Made by a program: the position numbers and the translations under genes. Below, one piece after another: positions 15,558 to 22,110 of a stretch of 25,159 bases of DNA. The stretch spans positions 1 through 25,159 of the forward strand of contig URNC01000010.1 of NCBI GenBank assembly GCA_900549065.1, read 5' to 3'. Position 1 is the stretch's first letter. Each line of letters opens with the position of its first letter. Origin of the DNA: an uncultured Collinsella sp. (GTDB taxonomy: Bacteria; Actinomycetota; Coriobacteriia; Coriobacteriales; Coriobacteriaceae). The notes below the pieces were generated by a model. It saw only the letters and a program-made list of their open reading frames with translations, ran no database searches and was not told where the DNA came from.

Positions 15558-16370
15558 ATGACAGCTATCGATCGAACGCGGGCTGCCGCGGCCTTCAAGA
15601 CCTACACCGATGCCTACGATGCCGCCAATCCGCGTATCGCGCTCAAAATCGAGCATACGTACCACGTTGCCGAGGCATGCGATGCCGTGGCACGCGAACA
15701 GGGCTGGTCACCGCAGGACATTGATCTGGCGTGGCTTTGTGGGCTGTTGCACGATATGGGCCGCTTTGAGCAGCTGCGACGCTGGGATACGTTTAAGGAT
15801 GCCGAAAGCGTGAGCCATGCGGCGTTGGGCGTCGAGGTCCTCTTTGGCAAAACACCTGCAGATGCGCCCGCGGCAACAAGTATCCGCGACTTTATCGACG
15901 ATCCGGTAGAAGACGAACTCATTCGAGCGAGCATTGCCTATCACAGCAATTTCCGTCTGCCCGCGCAGCTCGGCGAGCGCACGCGGCGCTTCTGCGATAT
16001 CGTGCGCGATGGCGACAAGATCGACATCATGCGCACCATCGCCGACAGTACCGTCGACACCATCCTCAAAGTGAATGAGGACGCGTTTCTTGCCAGCCAC
16101 TTCTCGGCACCGACGCTGGCCGCCTTTGACGAGCACCGCTGCGTCACGCGCGATGAGCGCAATGAGCCCGCGGACTACTTGGTGGGGCTTATCTGCTTTA
16201 TGTTTGAGCTTGTCTATCCGGCAAGCCGCGCGCTGGCTCGCGAGCAGGGCGATATCTACCGCCTGCTCGACGCGCCCTTTGGTATCACGCGCCCCTTCAC
16301 CGATTCCGCCACGCAAGCGACCTGGGAGCGCCTAAAGGACGAGCTGCGCAGCTGGCTGGCAAGTGCCTAG
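15558..16370 (+). CDS. HD-domain metal-dependent phosphohydrolase
   Basis: A 270-residue cytoplasmic protein of the HD superfamily, whose members hydrolyse phosphate esters, often of nucleotides. The metal ligands appear in order: IEHTYHV (His33, His36), GLLHDMGRF (His65-Asp66), SVSHAALGVE (His87), a further His in SIAYHSNF and Asp in RDGDKIDIMR. The C-terminal third (DYLVGLICFMFELVYPASRA) is helical and typical of the COG1418/COG2206-type stand-alone HD hydrolases. The substrate is not known. AGGAAG lies five bases before the ATG. Its stop codon overlaps that of the convergent etfA gene within one CTAG. Confidence 0.85.
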   Translation: MTAIDRTRAAAAFKTYTDAYDAANPRIALKIEHTYHVAEACDAVAREQGWSPQDIDLAWLCGLLHDMGRFEQLRRWDTFKDAESVSHAALGVEVLFGKTPADAPAATSIRDFIDDPVEDELIRASIAYHSNFRLPAQLGERTRRFCDIVRDGDKIDIMRTIADSTVDTILKVNEDAFLASHFSAPTLAAFDEHRCVTRDERNEPADYLVGLICFMFELVYPASRALAREQGDIYRLLDAPFGITRPFTDSATQATWERLKDELRSWLASA

Positions 16371-17572
16371 CACTCAAGCTGGGCCAGCAGCTCCTCAACG
16401 ACCTCGACGGCGTCGCCGACGACCTTGTACTGGGCGACGCCGAAGATGGGGGCATCTGGGTCCTCGTTGACGGCGATGATGCACTCCGCACCGCCGATGC
16501 CGGCAAGATGCTGGATGGCACCCGAAACGCCGATGCTCACAAGGAGCTTAGGCGAAACCGACACGCCCGTCTGGCCAATCTGGTGGCGATACTCCAGCCA
16601 GCCCGCCTCCACGACGGGTCGCGTGCAGCCGAGCTCGGCACCCAGGACTTCGGCGAGCTTTCGCATCAAGGGTAGGTTTTTCTTGGAGCCAATACCGCGA
16701 CCCACAACAACTAGACGCTCGGCATCGGCAATCGAAGCCTGCTGGCCCCATTCCTCGGCGGGAATCGAAATCTCGACACGAGCCTTGGCGTCTTCCGCAA
16801 GTAATACCTGGGTAATCGTTCCGGAGCGGCTATAGTCAAAGTCGGGCGCCTTAAAGATGCCGGGGCGCACCGTTGCCATCTGGGGACGGTGGTTGGGGCA
16901 GATAATGGTGGCCATCAAGTTGCCGCCAAACGCCGGACGCGTCTGTTGCAGCAGGCCCGTCTCCGTATCCATCGAAAGCACGGTGCAGTCGGCCGTAAGG
17001 CCCGTCCGCAGGCGCACGGCAACGCCAGGCGCCAGCTCGCGGCCAAAAGCGGTCGCACCGTACAGAATGGCTTCGGGCTTGCGCTCGGTTACCAAATCGC
17101 AGATGAGGCGAGCATAGACCTCCGCGTCGTTCTGACGCAGGCGCTCGTCACGACAGACCAGAACTTCGTCCGCACCGGCGCAAACCAGATGCTCCAGGTC
17201 CTCAAGCGAGCCCTCGGGGCCCATGCCGACCAGCGCCACCAGGCGACAGCCGCGTGCATCGGCAAGCTCGCGGCTGTCGCCCATGAGCTCGTAGGCCACC
17301 GGGGCCACGTCATCGTGCTCGTCGGTCTGAACGAATACCCAAATGTCTCGATACGCATCGAGGTCAACCGCGCCGGCGGCCTCGTCGCGCTCGATCGAAA
17401 TGGCGTTGACGGGACAGGCGTCGACGCACCCGCCGCACAAGATGCAGCCGTCGGTCACATGGGCGCAGCGGTTGGGGCGCTCGCCCTCCACCACAATGCC
17501 ACCCGAGGCACAGGCGCGAACGCAGCGGCCACAGCCAACGCATGCCTCGCTATCGATTATCAGTCCGCTCAT
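16367..17572 (-). CDS. etfA: Electron transfer flavoprotein alpha subunit with N-terminal 2[4Fe-4S] ferredoxin domain
   Basis: This 401-residue protein is the large subunit of the Etf complex. The N-terminus is a two-cluster ferredoxin: CVGCGRCVRAC (Cys11, 14, 17, 21) and CILCGGCVDACP (Cys43, 46, 49, 53). The Etf alpha/beta fold follows, and the C-terminal third is the FAD-binding domain, with GRGIGSKKNLPLMRKLAEVL, GWLEYRHQIGQTGVSVSPKL and SIGVSGAIQHLAGI. The ferredoxin extension is typical of EtfA in electron-bifurcating lactate and caffeyl-CoA systems such as LctC of Acetobacterium (established for those), and here supports electron flow to or from ferredoxin. The ATG at 17572 directly follows the TAG of etfB, with GAGGGG nine bases upstream, so the genes are translationally coupled. 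Confidence 0.94.
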   Translation of the reverse strand: MSGLIIDSEACVGCGRCVRACASGGIVVEGERPNRCAHVTDGCILCGGCVDACPVNAISIERDEAAGAVDLDAYRDIWVFVQTDEHDDVAPVAYELMGDSRELADARGCRLVALVGMGPEGSLEDLEHLVCAGADEVLVCRDERLRQNDAEVYARLICDLVTERKPEAILYGATAFGRELAPGVAVRLRTGLTADCTVLSMDTETGLLQQTRPAFGGNLMATIICPNHRPQMATVRPGIFKAPDFDYSRSGTITQVLLAEDAKARVEISIPAEEWGQQASIADAERLVVVGRGIGSKKNLPLMRKLAEVLGAELGCTRPVVEAGWLEYRHQIGQTGVSVSPKLLVSIGVSGAIQHLAGIGGAECIIAVNEDPDAPIFGVAQYKVVGDAVEVVEELLAQLEC

Positions 17573-18388
17573 CTAAGCCATCCCCTCGATAATCTTGGCA
17601 AGCTTTGCCGCCTGTTCGACCGGCGTGCCCTCGATGGCCTCGCACGTTTGGTCACGGTCGAGCACAAACGAGCGCACGACCTGCGTCGGCGATCCGGTAA
17701 GGCCGCAGCGCAAAGGGTCGGCATGCACATCGGCAGCACTGACCACCCGCACATCCGCATCTTCGGCCGCGCGAATGCCGGCGATGCTCGGCATGCGCAG
17801 CTGGCCGATCTCCTTGGCGGTCGTCATCGCGCACGGCATCTCCAGATAGACCGTCTCCTCGCCGGCGTCACAGCCGTGGACAAGCGCCAGCGAGCCGCAC
17901 GTCGTAAAGCCCGCGCTCTGTACGCAGCTCACATCGGTCACGCAGGGAATCTCGAAGGCGCCGGCCAGTTCGGGGCCAATCTGGGCAGTATCGCCATCCA
18001 CCGCCATCTTGCCGCAGATGAGCAGGTCGAAGTCCTCGTCGAGCGCCTCGATGCCGCATTTGAGAGCATAGGTGGTCGCCAACGTGTCCGCGCCCGCAAA
18101 AGCACGGTCGGTGAGCAGCAATGCATCGTCGGCGCCGCGGGCGATGCAGTCGCGCAGTAGCAATTCGGTTGCAGGGATACCCATCGATACCACCGTCACG
18201 TGCACATCCATGCCAAAGCCGATAAAGTCGTCCTTGAGCGCCAACGCACATTCGAGGGCACTTGCATCGAAGGGATTAATGACCGCCTGCTTGCCATCGC
18301 GCACGATGGTATTGGTTTTGGGGTCCATCTTGACCTCGGTGCTTCCCGGCACCGCCTTGACGCACACCACCATATGGAAATCACTCAT
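17573..18388 (-). CDS. etfB: Electron transfer flavoprotein beta subunit
   Basis: A 271-residue Etf beta subunit, partner of the downstream EtfA. It opens HMVVCVKAVPGSTEVKMDP, has NPFDASALECALALKD and carries LLICGKMAVDGDTAQIGPEL, the conserved beta-subunit loop that binds the adenine of FAD or AMP. In bifurcating Etfs the beta subunit holds the flavin that splits NADH electrons; this is family knowledge, not visible directly. I chose ATG 18388, nine bases after GGGGG; the in-frame GTG at 18394 lies only three bases from it and overlaps the lctD stop. It sits between lctD and etfA in one operon. Confidence 0.93.
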   Translation of the reverse strand: MSDFHMVVCVKAVPGSTEVKMDPKTNTIVRDGKQAVINPFDASALECALALKDDFIGFGMDVHVTVVSMGIPATELLLRDCIARGADDALLLTDRAFAGADTLATTYALKCGIEALDEDFDLLICGKMAVDGDTAQIGPELAGAFEIPCVTDVSCVQSAGFTTCGSLALVHGCDAGEETVYLEMPCAMTTAKEIGQLRMPSIAGIRAAEDADVRVVSAADVHADPLRCGLTGSPTQVVRSFVLDRDQTCEAIEGTPVEQAAKLAKIIEGMA

Positions 18389-18390
18389 CT

Positions 18391-19992
18391 TCACGCGCCC
18401 CCTTTCTGGACGAGTTCATCCAAGAGCTTCTCCGAAAACAGGTTGCCACGACCCAGCTGCCCGGCAGGATCGAGCTGCAGCTTGAGTCGAGCCGATTCGA
18501 CCATGGCCTCGTGGCCGTACATCGTCTCCAAAAAGCCCGCTTTGATCTTGCCGACGCCGTGCTCGGCAGAGACGGCGCCGCCCATAGCCGTTACCTCCGC
18601 AGCCCACTGGGCAAACAGCTCACCGCCGCGACGGTAGTCCCGCGCATCGCGCGGCAGGATATTCACATGCAGATGGTTGTTGCCGATATGTCCCCAGGCG
18701 GCAGACTCAAGCCCGCTTTCGGCCAGCGTGCGGCGATAGAGGGCAACGACATCGGCCAGGCGCGCATTGGGCACCGACATATCCGACCCCAGCTTGGTAA
18801 TGGTGGGGTCGGTGCGGCGACGCTCGTCGATGAGCATGTTGACGCTCTCGGGAACGGCGTGGCGGAAGAACCGCTGGCATTCGCGATCGACCTCGGTGCG
18901 TGCAACCCAGGTCGCGTCGTCGCGGCCGCCCGCAAGCTCCAAAACCCATCCCAGGTGGTACAGCTCCTCGGTCGCTTGCGCCTCGTCGTCGCAGTCGAGT
19001 TCCACGTAAACACAGACCTTTGCCTCATCGTCGAGTGCCGGCAGCGAGACAAACGCGGTCGACTGCTCGCGCTGGCGGCGAAGGATATCCAAGGCGCCGG
19101 CATCGAAATACTCAATAGCGGCGGCATGGGACAGCACGGGGCGCACGGAATCGGTAAAGGAAACCGCCTTGTCCTCGCTGTCGAAAAAGCAGCTCACGCC
19201 CCATACGACCGAAGGTGCCGCCTGCAGGGCGATCTCGAGCTCGGTAATGACGCCGAGTGTGCCGCACGCACCGATGAAAAGATCGATGGCGTCCATATCG
19301 TCCGAAACGAAATAACCCGACGCGTTTTTGGTCTTGGGCATGGTATAGCCAGGAAGATCCAGCTCGAGCGCGCGGCCTTCCGCTGTCACGAGCGACAAGT
19401 GGCGTGCGTCAGCGTGCGCCTGACCTCGATGAAGCTCAAGCAGGTCGCCGTCCGCCAGTGCCACGTGAAGCCCCGTAACGTGCGGGCGCATGGGGCCGTA
19501 GGCGTAACTGCGGGCACCGGAGGCATTGCACGCCGCCATGCCGCCCAGGCAGGCAGACGCCTCGGTGGGATCGGTGGGGAAGAACTGCTCAGGAGCTGCC
19601 TGGAACTCCTCATAGGCCTCAAGCGATACCTGATCCCAGTCAGCGGTCGGCAATGCCTTCTTACCCAGTTGCTTGCGCAACTCCGAAAGCACGACGCCCG
19701 GCTCCACGCGCAGCAGAAAACGGCCTCGCTCGTCGCGGCGAAGACCCAGGTAGCGATTCATACGAGAAGTGTTGAGGATATGCCCGCCGTGAGGCACGGC
19801 GCCGGCAGCCAGACCGGTCCGAGCACCCTGGACCGTTATTGGAACATGCTCGGCATGGAGCTTTCGCAGAATGGCGCGGACTTCGTCCTCCGTTGTCGGA
19901 AACGAGATGCTCGACGCCTCGCCCGATGTGCGAGATTCATCGCGACCATATTCTTCGAACTCGTCGCCGAAGGGTTTGATGGCTGCAGACAC
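18391..19992 (-). CDS. lctD: FAD-binding lactate/glycolate dehydrogenase (LctD/GlcD family)
   Basis: A 533-residue flavoenzyme of the GlcD/Dld type that oxidises a 2-hydroxyacid to a 2-oxoacid, here most likely lactate to pyruvate. The N-terminal FAD_binding_4 domain shows VPITVQGARTGLAAGAVPHG and TEASACLGGMAACNASGARS; the C-terminal FAD-oxidase domain shows WGHIGNNHLHVNILPRDARD and SAEHGVGKIKAGFLETMYGH, with the conserved histidines of the active site. It is somewhat longer than the roughly 465 residues usual for LctD, mostly from an N-terminal extension and inserts. The start is GTG at 19992 with GGGGGAG five bases upstream. Being first in the operon with etfB and etfA strongly suggests that Etf is its electron partner. 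Glycolate or 2-hydroxyglutarate are alternative substrates. Confidence 0.88.
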   Translation of the reverse strand: MSAAIKPFGDEFEEYGRDESRTSGEASSISFPTTEDEVRAILRKLHAEHVPITVQGARTGLAAGAVPHGGHILNTSRMNRYLGLRRDERGRFLLRVEPGVVLSELRKQLGKKALPTADWDQVSLEAYEEFQAAPEQFFPTDPTEASACLGGMAACNASGARSYAYGPMRPHVTGLHVALADGDLLELHRGQAHADARHLSLVTAEGRALELDLPGYTMPKTKNASGYFVSDDMDAIDLFIGACGTLGVITELEIALQAAPSVVWGVSCFFDSEDKAVSFTDSVRPVLSHAAAIEYFDAGALDILRRQREQSTAFVSLPALDDEAKVCVYVELDCDDEAQATEELYHLGWVLELAGGRDDATWVARTEVDRECQRFFRHAVPESVNMLIDERRRTDPTITKLGSDMSVPNARLADVVALYRRTLAESGLESAAWGHIGNNHLHVNILPRDARDYRRGGELFAQWAAEVTAMGGAVSAEHGVGKIKAGFLETMYGHEAMVESARLKLQLDPAGQLGRGNLFSEKLLDELVQKGGA

Positions 19993-20337
19993 GCGAACTC
20001 CCCCTTTAGTTAACTACAGTGTTTGCAGGGAGATGTTACCGCATCGTTTCGTCGACGTGACTGAGACCGTCTCCATAATTGGCGAATTTTACGTTTGCGC
20101 AATTCGGCGAGCGGCGGCGTTTTCTCGGCAGGCGCTCTATTTAACGCGCTCCTTTCCATCGCAGCCACGCACACAATTGGCGCTCGAAAAAACTTGAGAT
20201 ATTTTTTAGCGTCTCTCACCTGCGGCGATGTAAACCCGTCAAGCATTTGGTCAGAAATTGGTCAAGTTGTGGCTGATACGGTCGGCATCGACAGCCAAAA
20301 CCAATAGAAGGTTTGGCCCAAAAACAGGGAGGTTCCC
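19993..20337. promoter_or_regulatory. Divergent intergenic region with several small hairpins
   Basis: This 345-base gap separates lctD (minus) from the surface-protein cluster (plus). It must hold both promoters, but I find no convincing -35/-10 pair. Visible structure includes a hairpin with arms CGCT..AAAAAA and TTTTTT..AGCG (20181-20211), two copies of TTGGTCA (near 20249 and 20261), a direct repeat of GCGCTC (near 20132 and 20146), and a hairpin just before the first plus-strand ribosome site (GCCAAAACC 20294-20302 with GGTTTGGC 20310-20317, one bulge). No gene is supported inside it. Confidence 0.4.
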
Positions 20338-20634
20338 ATGGCATATTACTGGCCCCAGTACGGCATCGCCATCGAAGTTGACGATGACCCATATCTTCTG
20401 CCCTTCGATGAGGAGGCATTTCCCGATGCGGCTGTCTATCACGTCACCACCGACGTGATTTGCGATCCCGAATCGTTTTCGACACTCGCCCACCACATCG
20501 CCCACATCCACGACATCAAACTCGACCCAAACTTCGACGAGCTCATCTACTCGCGACGCCTCATGCTCCACATGCTCTTTGGCGCCGATCCGTCCACGTT
20601 CGCGCGCGTCTATACCACTAAGGATGCCGCATGA
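20338..20634 (+). CDS. Small acidic cytoplasmic protein, unknown
   Basis: A 98-residue protein I do not recognise. It begins MAYYWPQYGIAIEVDDDPYL, is acidic, has no signal peptide or membrane helix, and carries a histidine-rich stretch LAHHIAHIHDIK in the middle. The segment GIAIEVDDD resembles the core strand of DUF559/PD-(D/E)XK-like proteins, but the other catalytic residues of that fold are not evident, so a nuclease call is not justified. GGGAGG lies four bases before the ATG. The stop overlaps the start of the next gene as ATGA, so it is the first gene of a coupled group that otherwise encodes exported proteins. Confidence 0.8.
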   Translation: MAYYWPQYGIAIEVDDDPYLLPFDEEAFPDAAVYHVTTDVICDPESFSTLAHHIAHIHDIKLDPNFDELIYSRRLMLHMLFGADPSTFARVYTTKDAA

Positions 20635-21140
20635 GCGTAAGGAAGCAGTCGAGCCCCCTAGGGTCAAAACATCGAAAAAGGCTCGGCGCCGTCTGTTTGG
20701 CCATCGCCTGCGCCCTTATCGCCGTCGGCCTTTACGCTTGGCAGTCAAAGCCTGTCGCCGAGACGGGTGCCTCGGTCACAGCGGCAGAGGGTAAGTCGCG
20801 TCAGGAAATCCAGGACGACCTCAATGCCATCGTCCGCGACAACATGATGACGATCTCGGTCGCACCGGTCGCCCAGCTACAAAAAGGCGGCAAGCTGCGC
20901 ATCAACGTGCAAAACGTCCAGGATAACAAGTTTCCCCAGCGTTTCCGCGTGATCCAAAACGACGAGACCATCTATGAATCGGGCGTGGTCGAGACCGGCA
21001 AGACCGTTGAGACCTGCCCTGCAGGCGACATCAAAGAAGGCGAGGCGTATATCGAGATTCAAGCGCTCGACGCCAAGACCTACGACGTCCATGGCAATCC
21101 CACGCGCGTCAAGGTGCGAGTTGCGCAGACAGAAGACTAG
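20631..21140 (+). CDS. Signal-anchored extracytoplasmic protein, unknown
   Basis: A 169-residue protein with a basic N-terminus (KHRKR), one hydrophobic helix (LGAVCLAIACALIAVGLYAW, about residues 18-37) and about 130 extracytoplasmic residues. There is no clear cleavage site, so it probably stays anchored. The outer part (SRQEIQDDLNAIVRDNMMTI, then GGKLRINVQNV and ETIYESGVVETGKTVE) looks like a small beta-sandwich. From memory it resembles a widespread, unnamed Gram-positive family with the patterns LN..V..NMM.ISV..NP.F and IY.SG.I..G; I cannot verify this here. It overlaps the upstream gene by four bases. No function is claimed. Confidence 0.85.
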   Translation: MSVRKQSSPLGSKHRKRLGAVCLAIACALIAVGLYAWQSKPVAETGASVTAAEGKSRQEIQDDLNAIVRDNMMTISVAPVAQLQKGGKLRINVQNVQDNKFPQRFRVIQNDETIYESGVVETGKTVETCPAGDIKEGEAYIEIQALDAKTYDVHGNPTRVKVRVAQTED

Positions 21141-21190
21141 ACCTGCCACCTGTTATGAAAATGCGCACCCGTGCCGCTTTCGTCTAACCC

Positions 21191-21209
21191 TCACGGAAAC
21201 GGTCCGTGA
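21191..21209 (+). other. Perfect 7-bp hairpin between two surface-protein genes
   Basis: TCACGGA (21191-21197) and TCCGTGA (21203-21209) pair around a 5-base loop, 20 bases before the next start codon. No T run follows. It could protect or process the mRNA and so set different levels for the genes on either side. Confidence 0.5.
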
Positions 21210-21228
21210 CGAATAGAAAGGAACGATT

Positions 21229-21828
21229 ATGGACATCACCAGGAACTTGAATGGGGCCAGGGTGCTCGTCGTGGGCGCAGGGCTGGCGCTCGCACTCGCA
21301 ATGGGCGCCGCGCCGACCACCGCCCTGGCGGAGGGACGCACTGGAACCACCAACGTGACCATCAGGACCCAAATCGACAACATCAAGTTCAAAGCCCCGA
21401 CCGTCATTCCGTTCGTCGCTAAGGCAGACGGCACGCTCCAGGGCCCTTCCGAGAATACAACCACCATCGACAATCTTTCGGCCTATGGCATCCACGTTAC
21501 CAACATGAAGATTGCCGCCCAGAAGTCCTGGAGCATCGTCGCCGACGCCAAGACGGGGACCGCCCAGAACTCCATCGATTTTAAGGTCGGCCCAGACAAG
21601 GCACTCCAAGACGCCCACGCCGCGACGCAGGAAGCGGGCCTCGACCTTTCCAAAAATGCATCCTTCGACATGGGCTACCAGGGCATCGCCGATGGTACGG
21701 ACAAGATTAAGCTTAAGACGAGCGGCACTGTCGCCCGCGTCACGCGAGACATCTTCCATGTGACCGGCACGGGCGACCAGGTCGCAACCATTACGTGGAC
21801 GGTCGAGCCCGGTGCGCACACGGCCTAA
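21229..21828 (+). CDS. Secreted beta-rich surface protein, unknown
   Basis: A 199-residue exported protein. The signal peptide spans residues 1-34, with cleavage likely after TTALA. The mature part has many short beta-strand patterns: TNVTIRTQIDNIKFKAP, then TVIPFVAKADGTLQGPS, IDNLSAYGIHVTNMKIA and a closing ATITWTVEPG. The motif of Pro-Thr-Val, a G-[TE]-[LV] turn, P-[ST] and IDNL recurs in the C-terminal half of the cysteine-rich protein encoded at 22111. There is no anchor, no cysteine and no membrane helix after the signal. AAAGGA precedes the ATG. Its end overlaps the next gene by 17 bases. It may be a subunit of a surface layer or filament, which is inference. Confidence 0.85.
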   Translation: MDITRNLNGARVLVVGAGLALALAMGAAPTTALAEGRTGTTNVTIRTQIDNIKFKAPTVIPFVAKADGTLQGPSENTTTIDNLSAYGIHVTNMKIAAQKSWSIVADAKTGTAQNSIDFKVGPDKALQDAHAATQEAGLDLSKNASFDMGYQGIADGTDKIKLKTSGTVARVTRDIFHVTGTGDQVATITWTVEPGAHTA

Positions 21829-22069
21829 GGCAATTGTCCTTGCCGTCATCATCGGCGTTGCAACGTTTGCCCCGATCGCCGCCTTTGCCCAACAAGAGCA
21901 GGCGCAGGCTGCCACGCAGGTAACTGTCGATCTATCGGAACTCGAACGCAGTGGCCAACATGAACCCCTCGCGCAAACGAGCGACACGCGACAGCTCCTG
22001 GCAGCAGGAATCGCCACGGCAGGCGCTAGCGCCATCGGCCTTGGCCTGCACATCAAACGCAGCCGGTAG
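21812..22069 (+). CDS. Very short sortase-substrate-like cell-wall peptide
   Basis: An 85-residue precursor with a complete secretion and anchoring design. A signal peptide (residues 1-26, cleavage after AAFA) is followed by about 30 residues, then LAQTSD (53-58), a hydrophobic helix (LLAAGIATAGASAIGLGL) and a basic tail (HIKRSR). That order is the layout of LPXTG-type sorting signals, with LAQTS as a variant motif. Cleavage after Thr56 would leave a wall-bound peptide of only 30 residues. The GTG start at 21812 lies inside the end of the upstream gene with no strong ribosome site, so translation is probably coupled. No sortase gene is in the window. Confidence 0.75.
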   Translation: MRTRPKAIVLAVIIGVATFAPIAAFAQQEQAQAATQVTVDLSELERSGQHEPLAQTSDTRQLLAAGIATAGASAIGLGLHIKRSR

Positions 22070-22110
22070 CCACACGAATCGAGACCGTCCAGCATAGGTA
22101 AGGAGAACCC

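Noticed and set aside
20181..20211. A6/T6 hairpin as an intrinsic terminator
   Set aside because: The T run is inside the stem, not after it, and the GC part of the stem is only four base pairs.
21155..21187. Ten-codon leader reading frame between two surface genes (MKMRTRAAFV)
   Set aside because: There is no ribosome site and nothing in its codons suggests attenuation.
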